The notes under the pieces were generated by a model. The model was not told the origin of the DNA. It did no database searches and was given only the letters and a program-made list of their open reading frames with translations. From positions 27,406,001 through 27,470,000 of the forward strand of contig OX485806.1 of assembly GCA_950295325.1 (NCBI GenBank): 64,000 nt of DNA, in the 5' to 3' direction. Below are positions 10,701 through 21,513 of the stretch, in pieces. The stretch comes from Polytrichum commune. Its lineage: Eukaryota; Streptophyta; Polytrichopsida; Polytrichales; Polytrichaceae. Each line of letters opens with the position of its first letter. Within the stretch, counting starts at the first letter, position 1. Position numbers and translations under genes: made by a program.

Positions 10701-13700
10701 TCTCTTGTAGTATTTTCTCACTGTTCTCATGGTTTCTGTCCAACTGCTTCACCAGTGCCTTTGGGGCGTTTTTGCTTGCTCCTCTCTAGCAATACTAAGA
10801 CTTTCTGAATTATGGGCCCTGGACCCTAACCCTTGATGTCATTGGCAGATACTTTGCGAAAGAGTATACTTATTTCCGCTCTGCAAATCTTCGAGATGTT
10901 GCTTGTGAATATGCCGAGGGGGGAAGAGTTGGAGCATTAGATGTGCTGTTGAAGCGGCACAGCTTTTCATTGGCTCCATCTTTGTTAGCCATTTTAGATG
11001 CAATACCTGAGACACTCTCACCTCACAGCTACTCAAAGCTTTTGCCAGAGTTAACACCACCAAGGGCGTTCCTTGTTCGTGGGGAGAGTGATTGGGTAGA
11101 GAGCAGGAAAACTGTTGCAAAACTTAACACTGGCAGTCATGCTTTGGTTCATATGCTGGGGGAGGTGAGCCTTTTAGAAAGCACTGAGCACATGGTGAAG
11201 TTGGTGCAAGGTCTATTGTGGCCTTCAGAGACTGAAATCACGGAGTGGTACAGGGGGCGGGCTCATGCTATTGACAGACTAAGTGGGCAACTAGAGAACA
11301 GTTTGTCCCTTCTGGATTGGGGTCAACGAAAAGGGGTGACTGGACTGGACTCGTTGTTTGAAGATGTAGCCGACTTGATTAAGGTTGTGGTGACCGGTGA
11401 CAATTCAGAAGATTCAAAACTCGAAATGGCTTTAGATGAGTGGGAATTGCTGAGCGAGTACGAAAAATTTCAGGTGATGTTACAGGGGGTTCAAGCAGAC
11501 TCTGTAGTGGATAGGCTGAGAGAGCAGGCCCTCCCCTTCCTGCAAAGACATCGGCATCGCTCAACTCCTTCAGTGTTGCCTTATAGCGATTCTCCTGCAC
11601 TTTTCTCGTCAGTATTGGCCACTTGGTTAAGGGATCTGGCTCGACAGAACAAGCTGGAGGTCTGTGCAGCTGTTTTTGAAGACGCAGCTAGTGCTTCCAA
11701 GGGGAACGATCTTTTTGAAAATGAATTTGAAATGGTTGGAGTGGCAGTAGATTGCATCTACTTGTGCCCTGCTTTGGATCAATGGTCTTTGATGAAGACT
11801 ATTTTGGCCAGGTTCACTCACAACTTGGACTCTCCTGTGAAGAATACTGGGGTGGCTCGTTTTGAAGATACAGCATTAAGAGGCCGCTTGCGAAGAGGAA
11901 TAGTAAGTCGATTCCGGAGCTCTGTCAGTAGTAAGCCATCAACAAATGTGGACCCTGAAAGTGGCAGCCGCAGAGCAAGCCTCACTGGGGGAGATCCAAG
12001 ACTTCAACAAGCTGATGCTCTTGTGGAATCTGGCGAGCTTCTGGCTCTCTATCAGGTCTGAACGCCACTGCTGCTCATGTCATTAATGATCCCAAATGCA
12101 ATACTGTATAGAGATTAGGATGACTGCCTCAGAGAGAGGTGCCCTACTGTCTTGCCTACTCAAATTTGAACGATTTCCTTTCAGATTTTTGCTTGTGAAG
12201 GGTACAACTTTGAGTCGGAACTTAGCAGGCCATGTGAGAAACTTTCACAGCTTCTTAGATCTAAAATTATTTGTTTCTTTGCAAGCAAGTGATTTTGAGG
12301 TGAGGTCAAAGATGAGGAAAGAGGTTTGAAGGCTTTCTGTCTATACAGGTTGGAACACCAATGAAATTCTTGGCAAACTGTGAAGAGGATGTTACTGGAA
12401 CAAAGGAGCTTCTCCGTACTTTGTTGTCGAAGTTCTCACATCGGCAGCCAGCAAGATCAGATGGTGAATGGATGGTTTTGTGGCGTGACCTCACCACGTT
12501 ACAGGAGAAGGCTTTTCCTTTCCTGGAGAAGGAGTATCTGCTGGATGAGTTGTGCAGGGGTTTGCTACAAGCTGGCAAATTTTCTTTAGCTAAAAATTAC
12601 CTGACAGGTACAGGGAGCACAGTCCTCCATGCTGACAAGGCAGAGCAGCTTGTGCTTGATACTGCTCGGGACTTCTTCTACTCTGCTCCTTCCTTAGATT
12701 CTTCAGCAGTAAGTTCCAAAATAGTCTTGTTTCTGATGCATATTCTGTTGATTAGGTGCTTTCTAGCAGTTTAGTACAACAAAGGCAACATCTCAATGAT
12801 ACACCTTTCATGGTGTATTTTTGTGTAGGTTGGATGATCTCTTGGGCTTTCTGGGACTCTTGTTCTGCCTTGCTTGAGGTTTGTCAGGTTTCTATGTCAG
12901 TTGACTGTTCACCACAGCTCCTAAATGAAAAACTCAAATCAGGACTTGAATTGGGAGTTTTGGGTGTTCTGGAGGGTGCAGATTGAAATGGCTAGAAATT
13001 GTCTTGCTCTCGTGCCAGGGAGCAAAGCTGTGACAGCTGAAGAGAACATGATAGAAGCAGTGACTATAAAATTGCCAATGCTAGGAGTCACGCTTTTGCC
13101 ATTGGAGGTTCGCCAGGTAAAAGACAAAATAGATGTGTTGCGGATGGCTTTATCAGCTCATTCAGATGCTTACCTCAATCTTCCTGAGCTAATGGAAATA
13201 GCGATGCTCCTTGGATTGGACTCTCCTTGTGACAAGGCTAATGTTGAAGCAGCCATTGCACGGGAGGCAGCCGCGGCTGGGGACTTCGACTTGGCTAGAG
13301 ATCTCTGTCTGGGTCTTGTTAAGAAGGGCCATGGTGCGATTTGGGATCTGTGTGCTGCCCTTGCCCGAGGACCAGAAATGGGTAGTATAGACCTGAATTC
13401 ACGGAAAGGGCTACTTGGTTTTGCACTTGCTCATTGTGATGAAGAGTCAGTGGGAGAGCTGCTGGTAGCATGGAAAGATGCTGATATGCTTGAAGAGTGT
13501 CACAAGCTGGGTCTTCCTTCAACAGGTCAGGCTAAGCTTGAAATAATTAGTACACCTGTCCTGGAGGAAGGTTGTCGAGCTTTATCTGAAGTAACTGTCT
13601 CTGATGAAACAAGCTGGGATCTACAAAAAGGAGAGCATAGAAAGCTTGCATCATTTGCTTGCTATCAAGTCCCATGGCTATTGAAGACCATCTCGTCTGA

Positions 13701-16700
13701 TGAATCAAGTGATAATCAGCTCAAAGAGGATGTGTGCCATGCTTTAGCAAGAGAGTGTAGCAACCCAAGTTCATATGCTGCAGCTCTTATTGTCTATGGT
13801 GTAGCTAGTTACGACATGGTTTGGAATGACAACCTAGTTGCAAAACTGGCTCAGGGAGCACTGAGCTCAGTCAGCAGACATGGCGACAAAGCTGGATGTG
13901 GCTATTTGATGAATATGAGAGATGCTCACATGGGTGCAGAGGTCTTGGAGCAAGAGGTGGGCAGACGCCATGTGTACGAGGACTCTGTGCAGGCTATGCA
14001 TATGTCACGCTTGTATGCAGCTGTGCAGGATGCAAGCCTAACATCAAGTCTGCCACAAAAGAGGAGGGAAATTTTGCTCTCATCTCTTTCATCTTTAGCA
14101 GGTTTCTTCTTACTTTTTCACATCCATAATTAAAATTCCCGACTGTTTACAAAGTGCCTTATTCTAATTGAAACCTAGATGACTTAATTTCGGCAATGAT
14201 GATATTTGAGTCTGATGCCTCTGCAGAATCTGCCATGCAAGATAGCGATTCATCTGGGTGGAGACACAGAAGAGTGAGGACAGAGGAAAAGCTTAAAGAG
14301 ATGGGGCAAGCTAGGACTCTTGAAAGGATGATACCAGGTGCTGATTTTAGACGCTTTGCTCTAGGTGACCAAGAGTACATATCTCACTCAATCCTTGAAT
14401 TAGTGGGTCCTTGTGCAAGGAAAACACGACTCAGTGATGTACTCTCACTTGCTGAACAGTACTCTGTGGACACATGGCAGGTATTGATATCCAAGTTTCT
14501 GTCTGGTGTTGTTGTTCTTGTATCTACCTAAGGACTGGGGAGTAGGCTTGTGATACATAACATATCAAATTTCATGTTAAAATAGGTGACCTCGAATTTT
14601 AATACAGATACAGTGGGCTTTGGTTCAAGTCATGAAGACTGAGAATATATCTTGGGGTTTAATATTGGTTTCAGGTGCTAATGCGATACATGGAAACATT
14701 GTTTCAATCGGAAATGGCTACTGAAGACGACATTGCCTCTCTCTTGGAACATCATGGGCAGCAGCTTTTGCAACGCCCAGAAGCTGTGCTTAACGCATTG
14801 ATTCCAACTGTCTATTCTGCTTTGGATGGTGTGAATAAGAAGCGTTTGCATTACTACTTTCAAGTGATCTCTGAGTGTTCCAGTTCACTTGAGAAGGATG
14901 GCAAGCATACTGAACAAAAGATGAGTGATTACTGGAAGGCAGTTGCTGATGAGAGTCTGGAGGCATCAAAAGTTGCTCAGGATCTGGACTTTAAACGCAT
15001 TGCTGGATTGGAATCCCTCAATCACTCTCTAGCAATGGAGGAAATTGTGCATCACTTGAACAGGTCAAATGTTGCTCATCTAGCAGCCATGATAGGCCAT
15101 TTGCATGACTTTGCAGCAGATGGCCATTTTCCTACCTCTGAGGAGGTATACATGGCTTTTATTGGGAAAGTGTTGAGTGTTACTTTTGCAGAGTCCTCCC
15201 AGGATGAAGTGGCAATTGACAAGCCAGTGGATACAGTGGAAAGTTTAGATATTAAATACTCTGTGTTCTGTCACCATTTGGATCAACTTTCAGCAGAAGA
15301 CACTCTGAGAGTTGTTGAGGCAATCTTGCACAAGAGTATCCCTATCTGTGACAAATTCAATGTTGAAGAGCCTTATGGGGAGACACTCCTTTCTTTGCTA
15401 GCTTTGTGGACCAGAGTATTTAGTGATGCAGAGAGCTTGCTAAGGTCCAGGCAGCAGGCCTCCACAGAAATCAGCTGCCAACAGGTGAAGGCACTGCACA
15501 CATGCTGCAAGACGTTCACAGTGCTGGCAAAGGAGAAGACAGTTTCTAGAAAGCAAGGCTGGGAGGTTGTGAACAAAGTTGTGCACTCAGTAGCACTCTT
15601 ACGATTTGATGCTGTAAGCATGAAGTTTCTGAATTATATGGTGTTAGGAGGTTGCCCACTTAGCGCTGTGCTGGCAGTAGCAGATTGCCTTAGTGCAGAA
15701 GATTCACCTCTTGCCAGTGGAAAGGATGGAGAGAGGCTAAAAGGTCCAGGTGCTCAAAATTCAGGAAGCCAGTCCACCGAAGTGGACCCTGACAATCAAT
15801 TTATTATAATGAATCTTTACTTGCGGATTCTGGAGTCAGCTCTACCAGACATTGAAGGCACTGGAAGACGCAGTGTAATAGCAGTCTTGACATCTCTGGC
15901 CAGTGATGGTAATCTTGAGGAGTGTGACATACGGGAACAGAATATTCATCATCATACTCAGCAATCAGTGTGGCAATGTTTAAGTGCATCTGCGTGTAAC
16001 TTGCAGATCCCTCCACGCACACGCATTAATATATTGGAGCTTCAGGAAGCCTTGCGTACAGGCCAGTTGAAAGGTCTGGATGGGCTCCCTCTTCAGTGGG
16101 GTGATTGGGATAGTGGCTCCACAGTGGAAGTGGACAGAGCGGAAGGCCACGAGGTGTCTCAGTCTCAAAGTAGTCTTGCTGCTTTGAAATCGACAGAGCT
16201 TGTGCGCCATCTCTGGCCAAACAAGCAAATAACAAATCAAGATATCTCGACAGTTGATGCGGCCACTGCCTTGTTCAACAACCTTATAGCAGATGCGTCC
16301 ACACAGGAACATGTGCTGGCTTTGCGGTCTCTTTTGGTAGAGTGGGACACTGTTTTTGAGGCTGAACCCACCAAAACCACCAAGGCTGGGGAGACTGAAA
16401 GTTGGGAAGAGCCAGAGTGGGGAGAAGGGTGGGAAGAGTGTGAGGATGACACGACAGTCCATGCGTTACATTTATGCTGGGCAACAATGCTACAAAGGTT
16501 GGCGGTCGATGGTTGCATGAAGGAAGCTCTACAAGTCCTGGATGGAGCCTTAGCCCACCCCTCTACACCCCTCCTTAACAAGGAGGAAGCTGAGCAGTTA
16601 GTATCCAGTGTTGGAGCTCATAATGCTCTGTCTGGTTTGAAACTCTCTCTACTTTTACCTTATGGTCCACCTCAGGCCAGTGCTCTGAGTATGGTTGAAG

Positions 16701-17275
16701 AGGAGATCAAGCAGGCCATTCAGACGGATTCAGTAGAACCATTTAGAAGTGACTCAATAAATCCAGGGACTTCAAGTGTGGATGAGGAACTGATAGGCCT
16801 CCTCATTGCAGCCGGTGTTCTTCCCTCAGTGGCTGGGGATGCAGAGCTATCCCATTTATTTGCTGCTATCTGTAGGGCCCTAGGACCTCTCGCATGGAGA
16901 TTACAAGAGCACCAACTTGAGCGTCTTCAAGGATCCAAGAGCACGTTATTGGAGGGCAGCAACAGTTTGTACCTTGTTACCTTCCCGTTATTTGTCGCAG
17001 AACTTGCTCGGGCGAGGCTCTATCCTGTTGCGGGTGCATTAGTGCTGCAGTTCATGCGTGTGCCGCCTGCTCTCATGGTTTGGAATGCAGCATATGTGGC
17101 TCTCAAGCAGTACTTGAGTGTCCTCTGTGAACCTGGATCGAGTACTGAATCATCTGTACGTGAGATGCAAAGCAGTCCATATATGCCGTATACTATGCAG
17201 CACCTTGCCAGCCGGTTGAAGGAGGTTCCACAGGCAGGGTTATCTGTGCTTGTGAAGGACATGAAGCCTCTTTAA
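7701..17275 (+). CDS. MIP2: MIP2/NBAS-type Sec39-domain protein (vesicle tethering)
   Basis: Spliced gene of 11 exons: 7701-7790, 7961-8021, 8423-8584, 8693-8888, 9146-9339, 9694-10645, 10849-12055, 12349-12708, 12982-14101, 14227-14480, 14675-17275. All junctions are GT-AG, all phases agree, and the total is 7,197 nt (2,398 residues plus stop), about the length of Arabidopsis MIP2 and animal NBAS. The start gives MDRRGPVLFQLF, resembling the family N terminus. Exons 1-6 encode the N-terminal beta-propeller; an alpha-solenoid starts near residue 427 (KEGNYVAAMQLAQKYALDVD) and includes the Sec39 region, where RQPARSDGEWMVLWRDLTTL and FCRGLL-like KAGKFSLA-type motifs are well kept. A Trp/acidic stretch (ESWEEPEWGEGWEECEDD) lies near residue 2,105. 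Known family role: subunit of the Dsl1/NRZ-type tether for Golgi-to-ER retrograde vesicles at the ER. Introns 1 and 2 are the least certain. Confidence 0.92.
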
Positions 17276-17680
17276 ATTGGTGGCTGCTTGTTCAAAGCAC
17301 CTCTCCAAGTAGCCCAATTCCATGTTTGTACCGGGTTACCTTTCAGAGCTTGCCAGGGTGAGGCTCTATCCTGTTGTGGGCGTGTTAGTGCTGCAGTTCA
17401 TGCGCATGCCTCCCACTCTCGTAGTTTGGAATGCAGCATATGCGGCTTCTCAAGCAGTACTGAGTGTCCTGTGAACCTGGAGCAAGTACCAAATTGTCTG
17501 TACATGCAATGCAAAGCAGTCCATATGTGCCGTATTCTGTTCGGCACCTTGCTAGCCGGTTGAAGGAGGTTCCACAGGCAGGTTTATATGTGCTTGTGAA
17601 GGACACACAGCAACATGCTTAAACCAACGGTTGTTCATTCTGTTGAAGGACCTCTCCAAGTAGCCTGATTCCTTTGGGAG
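17276..17680 (+). pseudogene. Tandem duplicate of the MIP2 3' end
   Basis: Sequence from about 17,330 to 17,620 repeats the last ~290 nt of exon 11 (from GAGGCTCTATCCTGTTG to the final GAAGGAC) with substitutions and small indels that break the frame. The flanking CACCTCTCCAAGTAGCC of the 3' UTR also occurs twice, near 17,300 and 17,650, so the duplicated unit of roughly 350 bp spans coding end and UTR. No intact reading frame remains. Confidence 0.85.
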
Positions 17681-19269
17681 ATCAATCTGCTATGGCGTCC
17701 ATGAATTTCCTGTCAATTTTTAAAATTTTCAAGTCCACATGCAGCTCTGAGGTGGTCAGTCGCTGAGCATTGTAATTTGCAAGAGTGTGTGTACAGAAGG
17801 CAGTAGTTGATTTCAAAATGAGTGAAGGGTAGATCATTTCCGAGTGTGCGGACTTCCTGTGATTTATCACAGATTGTGCATTACAATGCTGTAAGATATT
17901 TGTCATCTGTTTGCATTTGACCACCTTATCAGGACTGGAAAGAACAATTATCTTCAATCTTTTGTACATGTTGGTGCAGACCCACCATTGCTTTAAAATT
18001 GGAGTACTTGTGTTTCTGTGCATTCTCTCCTTGAGTTGGTGATACCTTCAATATCATATCAATGTTTCTAAACCTGGTGTGGTGTCCCAGCTGAACATGC
18101 TATGCCATGGCCTGGCATGCCTTCAAGTCTCATGAACTACAAATATAGAGGCAATTAAATGACTGATTGGCAGGTGACAACTAAACATGCCAATTCCCAT
18201 AGTACTTTGAATTCTTTGTGGAAGTTGCAGATGTTGCTGTATTGGTGAGTATACAAACCAAGCAGACAATTGGCAGTGTTGTTTTAATTGGACATAAATC
18301 CGTTCTGCATTGCCCTTCTTTTTTAACATGTGTCTAAGTCATAAATATTGTTCCAATGGTACCAAGCCCAATTACATATAGTTACAAACACAGTAAAAGT
18401 TGTATGTGCATTCCTTAAATAATCAGGACCACGAAATGAAATTTAAGTATGCATTGGGTCAACATTATATTTCTAGTGTTAACTACACTAAGTCTTGTAT
18501 TTGGTGTCACCAATTCTATTAGTCTTGCTCAATACTAATACTAATTGTAGACTGCCTGTGTGGTGTCACTGACGTTACAATGACGTAAAATACCACATAC
18601 AAGTAAATACAATATTTAATGTAGTGTGGCCCATGTTAATTATTTCCATGCTAATTTTCCACCAACAATAATACTAATAGGACTATGCTAATTTTCGTTC
18701 AAATTTCAAGATCATTGACAATGCCATGGTGATCGATGATGAATAGTGTGATTCACGCTAATTTAGATTTATAGTGCACTGATACGAAGTTGGAGGCTAG
18801 GATCCCCCAATTTGTAAGAAATGCAATTGAAGTAAACATATGTGTGCTAGAAATCATATTAGGATTTGTGTTAGGGTTTTCATATCGTGTTTTATTAAAA
18901 ATATTGTTGATTCCATTCAAATGAAGCAAAAATACACCACGCATTCACTCAATCACCCCAAGCCAAGCTTATAAGGGAGACCAAGAGGAAGCAGTAAATT
19001 ACTAAATCGAATTGAGTGACACCACTTTATCTACGAGCTAGCTATCAATGAACCAAAAGCCACAACCAACTTCCCCACAAATCAATCTTCAAGTAATCAA
19101 ATGAAAAGATGTATACACATAAATCATGAAAAATTGCATGTGTTTATCACAACCTTGCTTCAATGCACACCTTTCCATTCACATAACAATTAGCATTTCA
19201 AGTGAACTTGTCCTCACTACAAGTGCACATGACACGTTTTGCATCCCATGACTTATCAAAGTGCTCAAG
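17681..19269. repeat. Intergenic DNA with a MITE fragment (family S5)
   Basis: No gene recognised. Around 18,489-18,575 (ggtgtcaccaattctattag...) there is a reverse-oriented end fragment of the S5 MITE family seen whole at 19,270. The rest is unassigned AT-rich sequence. Confidence 0.5.
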
Positions 19270-19668
19270 ATATTATCTTTAGTATTGTATGTAGTGTCAT
19301 ATGATATTTCATGTCATGTGGTGACTTTTCTGATGACACTTCTTATGAATAAGTTTACAAGTAGTGTCATGGATGATAAAAAAAAAGGAATCTATGCCAA
19401 TTATTGAAACAAAAATTTGGTGTATTCTGCATCCTAACACTGTTGCAATGAAATATTGTCATGGATGATTAAAATTTGGATGAAAACACACTTAGTAAGT
19501 GATAGTTACTTGCAACATTGTAAATCTATAGAGCCAAATTTTGTTACAAAGAATGACAAATAGTGTCAGGTTTACATTTAGCATTGGTGACACTATGTGA
19601 GCAAATTACAAATGGTATTGAGCAAGACACATAAAATTGGTGACACTAGCTACAATACTTAGTGTAGT
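19270..19668. mobile_element. MITE, family S5
   Basis: Non-coding element of about 400 bp sharing ordered blocks with 48,521-48,857 and 55,953-56,350: gatgacacttcttatgaata, tgtcatggatgat (twice), taagtga.agt.a.ttgcaa, and ttggtgacact near the right end. Ends carry degenerate TAGTGTAGT-type inverted repeats. The three-copy alignment defines the family. Confidence 0.65.
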
Positions 19669-19958
19669 GAGTCGCAATGGAAAGCTACATACGATTCCAA
19701 GCAAAGTGGTTACATGGCTCAAGTTGCAAAATTGTGATGTATTAGTGCAAAGGTGAGGTCCACTAGAACAATATTTGCTTTCTTATATGTGTGCACACAA
19801 TCACCTTTACTTTAGATGCATCAAAGTGTTGCAGTAAGTAATCCACTTGGGAGTCATTTCCCTTGCTCGCTTCAAACAACTCTCCACACGTCAATTCAAG
19901 TTCGCTTGCAAGTGGTGCTTCCTCCGTTTTAAAAGGAGGAGGTTCTTGAGAGATCTTA

Positions 19959-20353
19959 GGGCTGGTTCACACAGGGTCCCCAATCCCAAGTCACTTGAGG
20001 TCAATACGTGCAACCTTAGTTGTTGAAAGGATGGAGTTGGGACTTACCACGTCACATGAGGTCCCAAGTCCGAAGTCCCATGTATGACATGGATACCTAC
20101 ATGACAAACACTTTTGGAAGGTGAGACTCAAGACTTCTGTTGAGGATTGGGTCGAACAAAAAACTAGACCCAACTCTCAACGCAAGTCCCGCAAACATTT
20201 ATGCATAAAATAATCAAAATGTGACTTTAATGATAATGAAGCATATTTGAACGAATGCTTGAGGCTTAAAAGTTGGGACTTTGCCTCCATATTGGGACTT
20301 GCTAAGTTAACATGAGTGGGACTTGGGACTTGGAGTCCCATGTGAGCCGGCCC
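19959..20353. mobile_element. Tourist-like MITE, family T2
   Basis: Terminal inverted repeats GGGCTGGTTCACACAGG and CCCATGTGAGCCGGCCC are flanked by direct TTA repeats (19,956-19,958 and 20,354-20,356), the 3-bp target duplication of PIF/Harbinger (Tourist) elements. It is 395 bp with no coding capacity. A longer, interrupted relative is at 3,630-4,717. Confidence 0.85.
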
Positions 20354-20356
20354 TTA

Positions 20357-20401
20357 GAATGCAATGGTCACGGGCCTTCAGTCTCGTGTGTGTAGTGGCC
20401 C
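20357..20401. mobile_element. Terminal fragment of MITE family H
   Basis: About 45 nt, starting atgcaatggtcacgggcc and ending CTCGTGTGTGTAGTGGCCC, match one end of the family H elements at 44,405 and 59,340. Only this terminus is present, directly beside the T2 element and ending in a TTA. Confidence 0.75.
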
Positions 20402-20737
20402 TTAGGGTTTACACTTTGAAGGGCGCCTCCCATGTTCAGATCTCCTTCAAACGGCTCTTTCTCATGCGCACTATATAGGTCTCATACACCCTCCAGGTTT
20501 CTCATCTCTCTCTCTTCTAGTCGCGCTCTGTGTGGTAGTTTGTCTGGACTCATTGAGTTGTAGGTTTCTCTTGTGCTTGTATGATGTGTAAGACAATTAG
20601 GCATGTTGCTGAGCCGGGTCCTCTTTTGATATGTTTGGTGCTTGCGTTTTTAGGTTCAGGGTTTACGGTTTAGGGTTTCGGATTATGTTAATCCGTGTTG
20701 TCTTGTTTTCTTGTGAGGAGTCTGGCCTCTGGTATCT
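20402..20737 (+). promoter_or_regulatory. Putative promoter and leader of snoRNA cluster B
   Basis: A telo-box TTAGGGTTT (20,402-20,410) is followed 60 nt later by CTATATAG (about 20,471), then a CT-rich leader and further TTTAGGGTTT motifs (about 20,670) before the first RNA at 20,738. Telo-box plus TATA is the usual plant snoRNA/ribosomal-protein promoter layout. The first telo-box abuts the family H MITE terminus. Confidence 0.5.
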
Positions 20738-20866
20738 GGTGCTGTGAGCATGCCTTGTGCTATTGTAATGACGCAGCACCTCGTAAACGAGGCCGATAAC
20801 AATTTGGTCAGGCGCGACGTGGGCTGGGTCGTCCCTTCACCATTACTTTTTGTCCTGTGCACAGAA
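20738..20866 (+). ncRNA. Putative H/ACA-like RNA (cluster B)
   Basis: A 7-bp stem GGTGCTG (20,738-20,744) with CAGCACC (20,774-20,780) closes a hairpin with an inner AGCA/TGCT helix and an unpaired pocket. Then come a CTCG/CGAG mini-stem, an ATAACA H-box-like motif (ANANNA), a second structured region and an ACAGAA terminus. It is homologous to 3,157-3,284. H/ACA RNAs guide pseudouridylation; no target was deduced. Confidence 0.5.
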
Positions 20867-20923
20867 TGCTTGGAGTTGCAGTTAGGGTATTAGTGTGGGT
20901 TTCCTAGTTTTGATGTGTAACAT

Positions 20924-21041
20924 GGCTGATGATGGTTACCTCTAGGGCGCAGTTGCAGGCGGTGCTGGGACCTTGTTTGACAAGGAGAACCTCCCCAGTA
21001 TGCCCCTGCATTTCTATGACGCGAAATTGTATACTGAGGCC
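20924..21041 (+). ncRNA. Putative box C/D snoRNA sno1, orphan (cluster B)
   Basis: Box C TGATGA lies immediately after the 5' GGC stem and box D CTGA immediately before GGCC at the 3' end. The internal CCTTG/CAAGG hairpin and the ATGACGCGAAA block before box D are shared with the copies at 2,962 and 22,006. Guide target unknown. Confidence 0.65.
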
Positions 21042-21075
21042 TTTTGCATAACGCAAGTTCTAGTTTTGTGGGGAT

Positions 21076-21163
21076 AAGAAGGTGATGAGGAGAAATTGTC
21101 GCCCCAGTCCTATGCGAGTACTTGTGCTCTATGAGGATTGACTCTTTCAAATTCTGATTCTAC
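21076..21163 (+). ncRNA. Box C/D snoRNA sno4 (cluster B)
   Basis: Box C GTGATGA and box D CTGA are enclosed by AGAA/TTCT; a C'-like ATGAGGA is internal. A central block, GTCGCCCCAGTC, is invariant in all three copies (here, 31,014 and 31,635) and can pair with the conserved LSU rRNA domain V segment GACTGGGGCGGT (10 Watson-Crick and 2 G-U pairs). The D' box is degenerate, so the exact target base is uncertain. Confidence 0.62.
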
Positions 21164-21313
21164 TGTTGTATCAGTGAGGATTTAAGGGAAGTGATGATGC
21201 ATTCCGCGACGTCCGAACGTATTTATACGTATGTGGATTTGCGAAACATGATTTGCACGTCAGTCTGATCCCTTTAGATGTGGGGAATTGAATACGTGTA
21301 CGGGGAACCAGTG
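21164..21313. other. Spacer of snoRNA cluster B
   Basis: About 150 nt between sno4 and sno2. The part with gcgacgtccgaacgtatttatacgtatgtgg is also conserved in the 31,550-31,620 array, so it is part of the duplicated unit. No extra box pair is convincing here. Confidence 0.45.
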
Positions 21314-21393
21314 AAAGCCGGTGATGAAGAAAAAATCCGAAAACTTCTGAAATCTGTGATGTGTAATAATCACCATCTTTCGACTGAGGCTTT
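21314..21393 (+). ncRNA. Box C/D snoRNA sno2, LSU rRNA guide (cluster B)
   Basis: Terminal stem AAAGCC/GGCTTT, box C GGTGATGA, D' CTGA after ATCCGAAAACTT, C'-like GTGATGT and box D CTGA. TCACCATCTTTCG before box D is a perfect 13-nt antisense to the conserved LSU rRNA motif CGAAAGATGGTGA. All boxes are canonical, making this the best-formed copy. Confidence 0.88.
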
Positions 21394-21425
21394 GATCTGG
21401 AAGTAGGTTGTATGTCAGGTTCTTA

Positions 21426-21513
21426 GAGAAGGCCGGATGGCGATATACTACATAGACCTGTTCTGAGAAATCAATGAGGAACAGAACATGCACTACCAAC
21501 TGACGGCCTTCTC
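21426..21513 (+). ncRNA. U25: Box C/D snoRNA sno3, U25/snR56-like (cluster B)
   Basis: A perfect 10-bp terminal stem (GAGAAGGCCG with CGGCCTTCTC) surrounds a weak box C (ATGGCGA), D' CTGA, a C'-like ATGAGGA and box D CTGA. The D' guide CATAGACCTGTT is antisense to 18S AACAGGTCTGTG, as in U25. The non-canonical box C is the one doubtful element; the copies at 2,712 and 31,282 have ATGACGA instead. Confidence 0.8.

Noticed and set aside
15980-16581. Overlapping open frames of 160 and 114 codons on the minus strand
   Set aside because: They lie opposite exon 11 of the MIP2 gene, whose plus-strand frame has clear family similarity; the antisense frames are shadows.
20924-21041. sno1 as a U14 snoRNA because of its start and a CGCAGTT block
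   Set aside because: The flanking bases do not match the 18S 5' segment paired by U14 domain A, and the region before box D does not match domain B.
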